Position numbers and translations under genes: made by a program. Of a stretch of 64,000 nucleotides of DNA, positions 34,397 to 44,755 are shown piece after piece. The notes below the pieces were generated by a model that saw only the letters and a list, made by a program, of their open reading frames with translations, was not told the DNA's origin and did no database searches. How positions within the stretch are numbered: position 1 is the first letter of the stretch; each line of letters opens with the position of its first letter. Source of the stretch: CAYMZZ01 sp046297935 (GTDB taxonomy: Bacteria; Bacteroidota; Bacteroidia; Chitinophagales; Chitinophagaceae). The stretch spans positions 163,890-227,889 of the forward strand of contig JBKBHA010000006.1 of NCBI GenBank assembly GCA_046297935.1. Reading direction: 5' to 3'.

Positions 34397-35212
34397 ATGC
34401 CCGCCCAACTATTTAATATTCTGGTGCCGGTTGACTTCACATCCAAGAATCGCTGGGCCATTGCTAAAGCCATCGAGCTTTCCAACAGCTTTCATTGCAA
34501 CATTCATCTGGTACACGTACGAGGCCGTCGCGAGGTGATGATGTCGCGCCAGACAGGTAACGAAACAGCCTATAAGAAATTAAAAGAACTGCAGGCTCAG
34601 TATCAAAAACAGCTTTGTGGTGCCGGCCGCATCGAAATCAGTGTACTGAGCGGCAACCGGTCTGAACAGTTGCAACAGTATGTGAAATCGTATAACATGG
34701 ATCTGATCATTGCAGGTCTTGCACGTTTCAATTTGCTACACCGGGTGGCGTCGTCCATTTCTATCAGCAAACTCGCGAGTCGTACCCAGATCCCAGTGCT
34801 GGCTGTACGATCCAGCGGCCTGGTTTGCCATTACAAAAAAATTGTTCTTCCAGTAAGTGGCGAAGTACCTCTGCGTCAAATTCGACTGGCAGCACTCTTA
34901 GGTCGCGCGTTCCGCTCCACGGTTTACTTTGTTTCGCTTCGCCAGCATGACGAGCAGGCAGGCAACAAACTGTTCACAGAAGCCCTCGAAATTGTGCAAA
35001 GCATTTCAACGGTTCCGGTTCAGCATTTTCTGCTGGAAGGAAAAAACCTTGCTCAAAGCACGCTTGATTTCAGTAGGAAAATAAATGCCGACCTCATTAT
35101 GGTCAATCCCATTCGGGAACTCAGACTACCCGGTCTCTGGAACAAGATCACCAACAAACTGTTAAGTTACGCTTCCCAAATACCAGTTTTGACGATTAGT
35201 CGCGAAGGCTGA
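34397..35212 (+). CDS. Universal stress protein with two Usp domains
   Basis: A 271-aa cytosolic protein made of two UspA folds. The first opens with FNILVPVDFTSKNRWAIAKA and ends in SRTQIPVLAVR (about 1-140); the second opens with CHYKKIVLPVSGEVPL and ends in ASQIPVLTISREG. A GxxGxGxx nucleotide motif is not clear in either half, so ATP binding is uncertain. The start is placed at ATG 34397 (MPAQLFNIL), not at the earlier GTG. It lies 57 bp after the GT81-HAD fusion and may share its transcript, which would fit a joint stress role. Confidence 0.85.
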   Translation: MPAQLFNILVPVDFTSKNRWAIAKAIELSNSFHCNIHLVHVRGRREVMMSRQTGNETAYKKLKELQAQYQKQLCGAGRIEISVLSGNRSEQLQQYVKSYNMDLIIAGLARFNLLHRVASSISISKLASRTQIPVLAVRSSGLVCHYKKIVLPVSGEVPLRQIRLAALLGRAFRSTVYFVSLRQHDEQAGNKLFTEALEIVQSISTVPVQHFLLEGKNLAQSTLDFSRKINADLIMVNPIRELRLPGLWNKITNKLLSYASQIPVLTISREG

Positions 35213-35239
35213 TTTCTGACCCCATTAGGAATCAGACAC

Positions 35240-35293
35240 AAAACAAACCTGCTAATTTGATCAATAAATTGATCAAATTAGCAGGTTTGTTTT
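35240..35293. terminator. Perfect bidirectional terminator hairpin
   Basis: The 24-bp arms (35240-35263 and 35270-35293) are exactly complementary, with a 6-base ATAAAT loop; ends are AAAA and TTTT, so it works on both strands. It separates the usp gene (+) and the alpha-2-macroglobulin gene (-). Confidence 0.93.
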
Positions 35294-35301
35294 AACTGGA
35301 T

Positions 35302-38300
35302 TTATTCGATTGTTATAACTCCGGCACCATGGTATGAGTGGTATTCTCCATTGTACATGGCGTCGGCGCCAACGGGACCCATTCGGAAATGTCCCGGAGA
35401 TACGGCACGTACCGCGTAGTAATAGGTTTGCTTATTCGAGTTCAGGTCCAGGAAGAAATGAATCCGATCGTCACGTACGTCGAGGGCTGTCGGCGTAGAA
35501 GCATCTTTGATCCAATCCATTCCAGGAATTTCTTTGGTTCTTGGATTCTCGATTTCAAAGCCTGCGGGTAACAAGTCCGTTATAACCACATTTTCAACCG
35601 GTGTATTAAAGCTGCGCTCTATAGTTATTCCCACAATTACCAGATCGTTTTGCGAGAACCGATTGCCATCAATAGCTTTTCCGTAGCGATCATAAAACCT
35701 GCGTCGCACTTTAAGATAACTGTCTTCTTCGTTGTAGCTTCCAGTTTTACTTATTCCCTCCGCCTGCCAGAAATAGTAGATAGACCCTTCGCCTCGCGCA
35801 GCAATCTCAACCTGCGTACCCTGTAGCACGGCTTCGGTACCTGTCCAGGAACCGTCTCCTGCTTTGCCCACTACTTTGCCATTCACCCGAATTTCGGCAG
35901 TTGCCGTGGATTTGTTGACCATACGAGCGTGTTTGCCGAGCGCCAAAAACGCAAACGCTCTTTCCTGGGTACTCAGCCAATTACGTGATTTAAGCTTTTG
36001 GCTTACATGCTTTACCATGGTCGGTACCTGTTTGTTTCCAGGATCCACCTCCAACAGGGCATTCAAAGCAATGGCCTCGTCCCTTATGTCGGAATAAAAA
36101 CTGCCACCGGTCTGAGGCACCGATTCCTCACCCAGAAAGGCACTCGGCAGCATTTCGGCAAATGATCGCTTATCGCCAGCTACTGCATAAGCGGCGGACA
36201 ATAAATACCGACTATCGAGAGCAAGTATAGCGGGATTTGATTTGTAATAATTCATCGACGACACATTGCTGCGACCAGCCAGAGCCAGTACATATAAGCT
36301 ATAAGCTACCTCTTTGGGCGCAATCTTCTTGTTCTGATCCCTGTTGTAATAATAGTTGATCAAACTTCTGTTCTTAAGACGTCCATTCAGGTAAGCCAGC
36401 AAGGTTTCCAGCAAACTATTGTCAACATCGAAACCAGCTTTACGCGCTTCCAACAGGAAATGGGCACCATAGATCGAGGTCCACCAGTCTTCAGTGCCTG
36501 AACCGTCCCAAAGGGTGAGTGCTCCGGTGTAGAGTTGCCGCATCTTGATTTTCCGAATAGCTTCCAGAATGTTTGCATTGGCATGCTGCTTCTCATTTTG
36601 TCCTGATTTAACCAGATCTGCCAAATCACCGAAATACAACTGTGGAAACACTGATGATATCGTCTGCTCTGTGCATCCATATGGGTATTGCACCAGATAA
36701 CGAAGCTGTTCACCCAGCTCAAGTGCGGGAGACCGGCTCACTACAAGCTTATACGAGGCGGAAGCAGGTAAAAATTCATTCAGATCAATGTTTGCCCTGC
36801 CTGATTGGCCTCCGGCAACTACCCCGCTGCCAGAACGCTTTTGTAAAGTTGACGCTGGTCGCACCGAAATATCGATCGATTCCTCGAAAGTTTCACCCAG
36901 ACCCTTCACGCTGATTTTCACCTTGGCAATACCCAAATCAGGACTGGCCACCAGTTTGAATACCGGCCTTCCTTCTGCCTTTCCATTTACTGAAAGTTGG
37001 CTATTGCTGTTTCCAACAACTTTTACTGGTCCGGTAACAGCGACACTCGCCTGCAGATTCGCGTTTTTGTCAGTAGTGTTCGCGATGGTAACTGGCACCG
37101 ACACTGTATCTCCCGGGCTCAGGAACCTTGGCAGCGCGGTACTGATTACAACCGGATCTGCGATCGTCATCGTATTTTGTACAGCGCCAAAACTATTACC
37201 TTTAAATGCAACTGCCATTAATCTGAGTTCACCGCTGAAAGAGGGCACTTCCACTTCGAATTCAGCCTTACCTCTTCCATTCGCCTTTTTGATACCACTC
37301 CAGAAGCTGACAAGCTGCACTCTTTTTGCTGGCATAGGGTTGACGCGTTTCATCATATCCATTTCGCCGTCGCCACCAGTACTGCTGAGTTTTGCTTTTA
37401 CTTCGGCAAACAACAGCGGATAGAGGTCGTAGCCTAACACCTGTAATGCCTTCTTCTTATAAAAATATTTGTAGGGATCAGGGGATTCAAAGCCACTCAC
37501 CTGAAGTATGCCATTGTCTACTGCTGCCAGTGTAACCATGCTTCCGGGTGCGGCATCAACGGTAATTTTCTGTTTGGTCCGCGAACGAGCCGTCTTTGCC
37601 GCACTGATCTCCATATTTATCCGGCGGCTTTTCTCCTCCACTTTGATATTACGATATCCGTGAGCTACGGTAAGTGGTATATCCGACATTTCATGCGGCT
37701 TAATGAGGGTTGCCGTGATATATACATTGGGTACATGCTGGCCGCTTAAAGGAAGATCAAGCGTGGCCGAACGGTTATTAACATCGACATAAGAATAGGA
37801 AAGCACTTTATCTGTTTCCATCGTCACGAGTAAGCGTCCATTAAAAGGAGTATTGAAAAGCGCTTTTACGGTTTCGCCTGCCAGGTACGATTCTTTATCA
37901 AGCTTGATATCTACCTGACCTTCGGTATTCACTTCAAACGAGTTATTATCTCCACCCCAGGAACCATAACTGTAAAATCTTCTCATCACATAAGTGCTGG
38001 CGCCGGGTTTATACACCCGCACTTCATATTCGCCAGGCGACCTTGGAATAAAACTCATGCTGGACCCTGTACCCAGGTTGAGCTGCGACTCCTGCACTAG
38101 TTTCTCCTCTTTCTGCGATTCATAGCGGAAATAGCTTCCGCTTTTTGCCAACACCGTCCGGTACTCATGCTTAATCACTTTCACCATTGCCGGCGCGCTG
38201 ATGGCATCACCCTGTTTATTCACAGCTACCAGACCAAATTTGACCTGTCTGTTCAAAGGAAAATAATAGGACCAATCCTGCTGAATGCCGTAAAAAACAT

Positions 38301-40689
38301 CCTGTGTAAAAATATCAGCGGAACTGGCTCTGCTGACCGGGCGGCCCGTTTCATCAAATACAGTAGTGTAAAAGGCGGCTTGCAAGCGTCCCATGTCGGC
38401 ATAGATAGCCGGTACTGTATAACTCAGTTCGAGATTTCCCTGCGAATCAGTCTCCCCTTCTTTCACTTCCTTGTCGGCCATGGAATATTGATTAGCCAGT
38501 GCGAAATTGAAATCGGCAAATTTCTCCGGTTGAAAACTTCTTTGGCGAATTTGAATTTCTGTTTCAACATTCCGATTTGCAGCTGGAGGACCAAAAAAGT
38601 TGGCGGCATTCACTTTCAATACGGCTGTTTGGCCAGGGCGGTAGCTTTCCTGGTTCAACTGGGCCTGCACACGGATACGATCCGGCACAAACTCTTCTAC
38701 GGCAAATACCTGGCTGCCAAGCAATACTTCGTTAGCGCTGTAAAGCTCAAGCGTATATGAACCAGTAATGGCGGCACCTGACAGACTGATACTCCCTTCA
38801 GCTGCCCCCTCCTCGTTCAATGTAGTCCGCATTGTCGTTAACTCCTTGCCGTTGGGCAGCAACATCTTCAACTTAACCGGCAGGGTGCCTGGCGATTGCC
38901 AGTTGCGGTCGCGGAGGATGACAGCAAAGTTGATCTTTTCACCCGGCCTGTAAATATCACGTTCCGGATAGATATACGCATCCAGCCCAGTGCTGTTGTC
39001 CCGCTTGCCTCCCACATCAAAACGCGAAGTATTGATCCGCGTTTCGGTAAATGGCAGATAATTAAAATCGTCCGCGGTTCTTGCAATCACCATCGCTGGG
39101 CGGAACCCGGCATAGTCTTTTTGATCGAAACTTATTTCTGCAGCGCCGTCCCCATTTGTGGCAGCCGTGCCGAGCAACTGATTATTCGTTCCATAAACCA
39201 GTACATTTACTCCGCTAATTCCCTTCGAGGTCTTGAGCGAGTTAACAAACACCAGCATCTTATCTTTCCCTTCCCGCGCAATCAGTCCAAGGTCGGAAAT
39301 AGAGATAAACCGGCTATCCCTTACCCAGTAGTCGTCGGCCGACCGAACACTAACGTGGTAAATACCTTTAAAATCAGGCAATCTGTCTTCGAATTGCGAA
39401 AGGTCGAGCAACCTGCCACCGGCGCTTTTCGGCAGCGACCTTGTATCGATCTCTTTTTCATAAATCACGTCGCCAAGAACATAGTCGCCTCCATAGTCGT
39501 AGTATCCTTCATCGTAATAGTCTTCATTTGCCGATGTTTCGCGGGCATAATAGCCATATCGTTGCGCAGCAAGGAGGTTACTCTCATAAATTTTCGAAAT
39601 GATAAGTTTTACCTTGGCCACACTGGTGATCCGCACTTCCACCTGTTGTCCACCCAGCTTTGACAGATACACACCTTTTGAATTGGTAAAACGGATATCT
39701 GCCTCCAACTCGCCGAAAGTAATGCTGTGCTGATAATCTTCTTTTAGTGTTCCACCCAGTTTGCCACGCAGACCTTTTTTAAAGGTAATGGCATAGCCTT
39801 TATCCATACTGAACTGAGTGCTTCGCAGGGTTAGTCCGCTTTCACTGACTTCCGCTGTAAAATTTATGGAGGGATCAATACTTATAAAGGACTTAAGGTT
39901 GTCGGAAGTTAATTGCTGGCTCGTCATTACTCTTACCACTCCTTCTTCGCCATCATGCAGCGACTCCGTTTCCAGTATCTGTACAACAAACGGCGAGGGG
40001 ATGGTCATGCCAGCTTCAATTGCATTTTTGGTTGCATTGCGCCCGGCGGCTGGAGTAACTCCACTCTCAAGGCGAACAGTCAGGGGAATGTCCCTGTCTT
40101 CGGGCCGGATGCCGGTGAGTTTGATCGAAAGTTTGCTATCCTCAGCCGTGGTAAGCAATGAGTAGTCCATTTTCTTGCCATCGGATTCTATCAGCAACTT
40201 GTTCTTTATGTCGGCCGGCTTCACGGGATAGTTGAAATACAAGTCTATCTGGGGCGCTGCACTTGTCGACGACTCGCCCATCCAGATAACCTGCGAGTTG
40301 TCGAGCTTCAGATCGGGAGTATGGAAACTGATATCATCAGCGGCCTCCACTTTATCGAAGGAACTGTATTGAAGAACTGCGCTGGTGATTTTTGCTTTGT
40401 AAGTAGTAGCGGGATCGAGTGGTCCAGCCGGCGAAAAAACCAGTTGATCCGGTCCATCCCAGCGAAATTTCCCGGCTATGGCCGGCTCAAATTTTACGTA
40501 CTCAGTAGAATCCCATCGATTCAGCAATGAATCGGCGATCATACTTTGATTGAAACGAAAGGTGAGGTTACCCAGCAAAGGCACTTCGCCTTTTGCGTTG
40601 GTAGAACTAAGGCTGACAGCGCTGCGATTGCAGGCCATAAACAGCAGGAATACACAGGTAAGGCTGGTAAATTGAATGGAAAGGCGCAT
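35302..40689 (-). CDS. Bacterial alpha-2-macroglobulin lipoprotein (YfhM-like)
   Basis: A 1795-aa periplasmic protease trap. The signal peptide ends at lipobox LFMAC (Cys19), so it is lipid-anchored. MG1-type repeats fill the first half; an MG region near residue 560 has PERDIYRPGEKINFA, the typical linker-strand motif. The thioester motif CTEQ is intact (Cys about residue 1339, in QYPYGCTEQTISS), within the alpha-alpha toroid TED domain; the C-terminal receptor-like domain follows. It traps attacking proteases covalently and is thought to defend the periplasm with PBP1C. The divergent neighbour is pbpC, as in many bacteria. Confidence 0.95.
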   Translation of the reverse strand: MRLSIQFTSLTCVFLLFMACNRSAVSLSSTNAKGEVPLLGNLTFRFNQSMIADSLLNRWDSTEYVKFEPAIAGKFRWDGPDQLVFSPAGPLDPATTYKAKITSAVLQYSSFDKVEAADDISFHTPDLKLDNSQVIWMGESSTSAAPQIDLYFNYPVKPADIKNKLLIESDGKKMDYSLLTTAEDSKLSIKLTGIRPEDRDIPLTVRLESGVTPAAGRNATKNAIEAGMTIPSPFVVQILETESLHDGEEGVVRVMTSQQLTSDNLKSFISIDPSINFTAEVSESGLTLRSTQFSMDKGYAITFKKGLRGKLGGTLKEDYQHSITFGELEADIRFTNSKGVYLSKLGGQQVEVRITSVAKVKLIISKIYESNLLAAQRYGYYARETSANEDYYDEGYYDYGGDYVLGDVIYEKEIDTRSLPKSAGGRLLDLSQFEDRLPDFKGIYHVSVRSADDYWVRDSRFISISDLGLIAREGKDKMLVFVNSLKTSKGISGVNVLVYGTNNQLLGTAATNGDGAAEISFDQKDYAGFRPAMVIARTADDFNYLPFTETRINTSRFDVGGKRDNSTGLDAYIYPERDIYRPGEKINFAVILRDRNWQSPGTLPVKLKMLLPNGKELTTMRTTLNEEGAAEGSISLSGAAITGSYTLELYSANEVLLGSQVFAVEEFVPDRIRVQAQLNQESYRPGQTAVLKVNAANFFGPPAANRNVETEIQIRQRSFQPEKFADFNFALANQYSMADKEVKEGETDSQGNLELSYTVPAIYADMGRLQAAFYTTVFDETGRPVSRASSADIFTQDVFYGIQQDWSYYFPLNRQVKFGLVAVNKQGDAISAPAMVKVIKHEYRTVLAKSGSYFRYESQKEEKLVQESQLNLGTGSSMSFIPRSPGEYEVRVYKPGASTYVMRRFYSYGSWGGDNNSFEVNTEGQVDIKLDKESYLAGETVKALFNTPFNGRLLVTMETDKVLSYSYVDVNNRSATLDLPLSGQHVPNVYITATLIKPHEMSDIPLTVAHGYRNIKVEEKSRRINMEISAAKTARSRTKQKITVDAAPGSMVTLAAVDNGILQVSGFESPDPYKYFYKKKALQVLGYDLYPLLFAEVKAKLSSTGGDGEMDMMKRVNPMPAKRVQLVSFWSGIKKANGRGKAEFEVEVPSFSGELRLMAVAFKGNSFGAVQNTMTIADPVVISTALPRFLSPGDTVSVPVTIANTTDKNANLQASVAVTGPVKVVGNSNSQLSVNGKAEGRPVFKLVASPDLGIAKVKISVKGLGETFEESIDISVRPASTLQKRSGSGVVAGGQSGRANIDLNEFLPASASYKLVVSRSPALELGEQLRYLVQYPYGCTEQTISSVFPQLYFGDLADLVKSGQNEKQHANANILEAIRKIKMRQLYTGALTLWDGSGTEDWWTSIYGAHFLLEARKAGFDVDNSLLETLLAYLNGRLKNRSLINYYYNRDQNKKIAPKEVAYSLYVLALAGRSNVSSMNYYKSNPAILALDSRYLLSAAYAVAGDKRSFAEMLPSAFLGEESVPQTGGSFYSDIRDEAIALNALLEVDPGNKQVPTMVKHVSQKLKSRNWLSTQERAFAFLALGKHARMVNKSTATAEIRVNGKVVGKAGDGSWTGTEAVLQGTQVEIAARGEGSIYYFWQAEGISKTGSYNEEDSYLKVRRRFYDRYGKAIDGNRFSQNDLVIVGITIERSFNTPVENVVITDLLPAGFEIENPRTKEIPGMDWIKDASTPTALDVRDDRIHFFLDLNSNKQTYYYAVRAVSPGHFRMGPVGADAMYNGEYHSYHGAGVITIE

Positions 40690-40923
40690 AACAGGATGGT
40701 TAAATGGTCGAAATCTGAACGAGAAGATAAAAAAAATCGATGATTGATGTCAACGAAATTATTGATTAGATCATTTCCAGGTGCCGTGGGTTGCGTGCAT
40801 CAAAAAAAAATATGATTGAAAAATAGAATGCAGACAACCGCCGTATAAAAAACAACATCCAATATCTGGTTTCTGAAATCCGTTGTTGATACCTACTTTT
40901 ATTGGATGGTCTAATTTTTTCAG

Positions 40924-43254
40924 ATGAACAGTCGCCGATTTAATTTTCGAAAAATCCGATTTCGCCGCTTGCTTTTGCGAACCGGCGTCGGCCTGCTGGT
41001 CGTTTTTGTTTTATTTCTGTTACTAAATCTGCTCTTCCCCTTACCAGACCAGATCACCTATTCAACCCAGATTACCGACCGGCACGGCAAGGTTATCCAT
41101 GCCTATTTAACGGCAGACGAAAAATGGCGCTTGAAAACCAGTTTAACAGAAATATCTCCACTTCTTCGTAAAACCATCATCGCCAAAGAGGATCAATACT
41201 TTTATCGGCATCCGGGGGTTAATCCACTGGCCGTTATGAGGGCCATATTTAACAATCTCAGTTCGGGTCAGCGTACTTCGGGGGCCAGTACAATTACGAT
41301 GCAGGTAGCCCGTGCGCTGGAGAGACGGCCGCGCACCTGGGGTAGCAAGCTGGTAGAAATGTTCAGAGCCTTTCAGCTGGAATGGAAATATAGCAAGGAC
41401 GAGATTCTGCAACTATACCTCAATCTGGTGCCCTATGGTGGTAATATAGAAGGCGTTAAGGCTGCCGCGTTGTTGTATTTCGAAAAAGCACCCGACCACC
41501 TTTCGCTTGCAGAAATTACCGCGCTGAGCATTATTCCTAACCGTCCTTCTTCTCTCGTAATTGGCCGAAACAATGACCTGATTCTAAAAGAGAGAAATCG
41601 CTGGCTTGAAAATTTTGAGAAAGAGGGCCTCTTTACAGAAAAAGAAATTGCCGATGCACTGCAGGAACCACTGGACGCCTACCGGCACCGAATGCCGAGG
41701 CTGGCGCCACACTTATCACAAAAACTTCGCAACAGTAACCATGATCTGGTGCAATCAACCATCGACCTCAATCTGCAGTTCAAGACCGAAAAACTGGTAG
41801 CCGACTATATCCGGATGCAGAAACTGCGTGGCATTCAAAATGCGGCAGTTATTGTCGTCGACAATCAGACCCGGCAGGTACTTGCCTACGTGGGTTCAGC
41901 CAGCTTTTACGACAGCACCGATGCCGGTCAGGTAAACGGTGCTGAAGCTGTACGACAACCGGGCAGCACATTGAAACCACTGCTGTACGGGCTCTGTTTT
42001 GACCAGGGCCTACTTACACCGCACACCATAATGACCGACGTGCCGGTTCATTATCAGGGATATGCGCCAGAAAATTACGACCGGCAGTTCAATGGAAATG
42101 TGACAGTAGAATACGCTTTGGAACATAGCCTGAATATTCCGGCAGTAAAAGGCCTGAATAAACTGGGGACGGAAAAAATGATTGAGACCCTGGCGGATGC
42201 GGGTTTCCGCCAAATTGAAAAAGATCGTCGCAAACTGGGCCTCTCGATGGTGCTGGGTGGCTGTGGCGCAACGCTGGAAGAACTAACCGGCCTGTACGCA
42301 GCTATTGCCAACCAGGGCGCCTATCGCCCACCAGCGTTTTTGCTGCAGGATAGTTCAAGAACCAGCCGTCGGCTGTTGAGCCCAGAGTCCAGCTACATGC
42401 TTCATGAAATACTATCGAAAGTGAATCGACCGGACTTTCCGTTGAACTGGACGGCGACAGAACGGATGCCGAAAATTGCCTGGAAGACAGGCACCAGCTA
42501 CGGACGTCGTGATGCCTGGAGCATTGGATACAACAGAAAATACACCATTGGAGTGTGGGCAGGTAACTTTTCTGGCATTGGCTCGCCCGACCTGAGTGGA
42601 GCCCAAATTGCTACCCCTCTCTTGTTTCGGCTCTTCAACACCATCGACTACGACAGCGATGAATTCTGGTTCGAAAAGCCGGAGCATTGTGAACTGCGTC
42701 AGGTTTGCAGTGCCAGTGGACTGGTGCCAGGGCCGTATTGCGAGAATCTGATTTCTGATTACTTCATTCCACTTTTATCAAGCACCCAACCCTGCCAGCA
42801 TCGTAAAGAAATAATGGTTAGTGCTGATGGCCGTTTTTCTTATTGTACAACATGTGCGCCTGCGGCCGGTTACAAGAAGGCATTGTACACTGTTGTTGAA
42901 CCCGACATGCAGGCCTGGCTCAGCGAACATCAACAACCGTTCGAAAAAATTCCGCCACATAACCCCGATTGTCAGCGAATATTTAAAGGCAGTGCACCGA
43001 TCATCCAATCGCCCCAGTCGGGTAATGAGTACCTGATCAGCCGTTCTGCTCCAGAGCCATTAATGTTGCAGGCCCGAACAGCCAATGACGTTACAAGGCT
43101 GTATTGGTATATAAACGATGAATTTTACAAATCAACCGCTCCCGGCGAAAAGCAATTCTTTGTGCCAAAGGCGGGACGCGTAAAAATTTCCTGTACCGAC
43201 GACAAAGGGCGAAACCGCGACATTTACATCCGCGTCAGGCTGGTCAATTTATAA
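40924..43254 (+). CDS. pbpC: Penicillin-binding protein 1C
   Basis: A 776-aa bifunctional peptidoglycan synthase. One TM anchor lies at about 18-38. The GT51 glycosyltransferase domain has the catalytic Glu in IIAKEDQYFYRHPGVNP and the later ASTITMQVARALE. The transpeptidase domain has SxxK in RQPGSTLKPLLYGL (Ser near 347), SLN in EHSLNIPAV and KTG in AWKTGTSYG. The C-terminal BiPBP_C domain carries the pair of Cys-rich loops. PBP1C repairs the wall, and its link to the alpha-2-macroglobulin gene is well known. The two genes diverge from a 234-bp gap. Confidence 0.95.
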   Translation: MNSRRFNFRKIRFRRLLLRTGVGLLVVFVLFLLLNLLFPLPDQITYSTQITDRHGKVIHAYLTADEKWRLKTSLTEISPLLRKTIIAKEDQYFYRHPGVNPLAVMRAIFNNLSSGQRTSGASTITMQVARALERRPRTWGSKLVEMFRAFQLEWKYSKDEILQLYLNLVPYGGNIEGVKAAALLYFEKAPDHLSLAEITALSIIPNRPSSLVIGRNNDLILKERNRWLENFEKEGLFTEKEIADALQEPLDAYRHRMPRLAPHLSQKLRNSNHDLVQSTIDLNLQFKTEKLVADYIRMQKLRGIQNAAVIVVDNQTRQVLAYVGSASFYDSTDAGQVNGAEAVRQPGSTLKPLLYGLCFDQGLLTPHTIMTDVPVHYQGYAPENYDRQFNGNVTVEYALEHSLNIPAVKGLNKLGTEKMIETLADAGFRQIEKDRRKLGLSMVLGGCGATLEELTGLYAAIANQGAYRPPAFLLQDSSRTSRRLLSPESSYMLHEILSKVNRPDFPLNWTATERMPKIAWKTGTSYGRRDAWSIGYNRKYTIGVWAGNFSGIGSPDLSGAQIATPLLFRLFNTIDYDSDEFWFEKPEHCELRQVCSASGLVPGPYCENLISDYFIPLLSSTQPCQHRKEIMVSADGRFSYCTTCAPAAGYKKALYTVVEPDMQAWLSEHQQPFEKIPPHNPDCQRIFKGSAPIIQSPQSGNEYLISRSAPEPLMLQARTANDVTRLYWYINDEFYKSTAPGEKQFFVPKAGRVKISCTDDKGRNRDIYIRVRLVNL

Positions 43255-43285
43255 ACCGCTACCCTAAAGCAATCAGCTCGCCTGG

Positions 43286-44659
43286 TTATATGATTTGCGC
43301 TGCAGCTTCTTCGCCACTATTGATTGCTCCTTCCATAAATCCCTGCCAATCGGCAACATGCTCGCCGGCAAAATGGGTATGAATATGCTTTCGCTTCAGA
43401 ATAGGCATCAGGCGAAACCATTGTCCTTTGCCATAAAGTGCGTATGCTCCACGCGACATCTCATCGTTCCCCCAATAATAATTGGCCACTTTTTCGATCT
43501 TGTTCAGCACCGAACCGAATGGTAATCGGAGGGTTTGCTCTACTTCCCGTTTACGCCAGTCGTCAGTTTGATTAGCCACTACCGCAGCCTTGTCTCCGAT
43601 GCTGTAAGAAATCAACACTCCCTTAGCAGAACGCTGGTTTTTTGTGGCGTGATAAAAATAATGCGGGGTTTGGTCGGTGATCATATCGAAATCTTCCCGT
43701 TTCCAGAATCGCTCCGAGAACAAAACAGGATTCTTGTTAATGCGGGCATATTGCAGTTCATCAATCGCGCGTTGATAGCCTGCTTCCAGACCTGGTTCCC
43801 AGTTGATACGTCTGACAGCCATGGTTGGAAGAGCACAGATCACTTTATCAGCCGTCCACTCCGTGCCATTGGCACAAACAACAGTTACTTTTCCTTTTCG
43901 AGGCTGAATTACCCGTATAACTGTATGGGCAACCTTAATATTGTCGCGACCAACATCATCAGCCATTTTCTCGACCAGCCGGCTATTACCTCCTTCTACT
44001 TTCAGGTCCATTTCATTTTTTGGACTGCTCTCCGCATATTCGGCCAAAGCAGCAAAAGCCGACACGTGGCGGATGCTTTCTCCAAAATCGGTGCTGTCCA
44101 GCAGTTCTCGTAAATCGAGGTCTCTCCCTTCACAACCGTTATTCACGAGGTAGCGCCACCAATCCGTTTGATCAATCCGTTCTTTGTCCTTTTGTGAAAG
44201 CTGAGGATAAGCTTCCATCATTTTTACAAAAGTCTGCTTCCATTTTTCACTATAGTCCCACTGGCCGTTCGCAAAATAACTTCCCTGGTAAATCAAATGC
44301 GATTCAAACTGATTATTCAACAGGGGTAGCTTATAGGCGTCGCATAACTCCCGCATACGCGTGTGCGATTCTCCTACCCATTCCGCGCCCAGTTCTATGA
44401 CCAGTTGTTCCTGTTGATCCATCAAATGGGAAAAAACTCGTCCTCCCAGGCGGCCACGGGCTTCGAGCACGGTAACCGACCAGCCATTGTCGCGCAGCAT
44501 TTTCGCGGCCGCCAATCCTGCAAGCCCCGCCCCCATCACAATGGCCGACTTAGTTTTCTGAATATGAATTCCGGATTTTGCAGACGAATACAAAAACAGG
44601 CTTCCGGCAGCCAGAGAGGCATCGCGAATAAAACGACGACGCGAGAATGTGCCTGACAT
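43286..44659 (-). CDS. Tat-exported flavin amine oxidase
   Basis: A 457-aa FAD enzyme. The twin-arginine signal is SRRRFIRDASLAAG (residues 5-18) followed by a hydrophobic stretch, so it is folded before export. The FAD site GAGLAGLAAAKMLRDNGWSV at about 42-61 ends in VLEARGRLGGR, the amine oxidase signature; the C-terminal FAD motif contains FAGEHVADWQGFMEGAINSG. It should oxidise a primary amine or amino acid to the imine with release of H2O2. Substrate unknown. It is convergent with pbpC and likely monocistronic. Confidence 0.9.
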   Translation of the reverse strand: MSGTFSRRRFIRDASLAAGSLFLYSSAKSGIHIQKTKSAIVMGAGLAGLAAAKMLRDNGWSVTVLEARGRLGGRVFSHLMDQQEQLVIELGAEWVGESHTRMRELCDAYKLPLLNNQFESHLIYQGSYFANGQWDYSEKWKQTFVKMMEAYPQLSQKDKERIDQTDWWRYLVNNGCEGRDLDLRELLDSTDFGESIRHVSAFAALAEYAESSPKNEMDLKVEGGNSRLVEKMADDVGRDNIKVAHTVIRVIQPRKGKVTVVCANGTEWTADKVICALPTMAVRRINWEPGLEAGYQRAIDELQYARINKNPVLFSERFWKREDFDMITDQTPHYFYHATKNQRSAKGVLISYSIGDKAAVVANQTDDWRKREVEQTLRLPFGSVLNKIEKVANYYWGNDEMSRGAYALYGKGQWFRLMPILKRKHIHTHFAGEHVADWQGFMEGAINSGEEAAAQII

Positions 44660-44755
44660 AGCAGTTGGTTAAGGTGGATTCAGACAATATGCCTGATGAA
44701 AATAATTATTACCTTCTAATCAGCCAACCTTAACTTTTATACTTATTCGAAATCA

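Noticed and set aside
35302..40689. Possible novel giant surface protein
   Set aside because: The CTEQ thioester and divergent pbpC identify it as bacterial alpha-2-macroglobulin, a known system.
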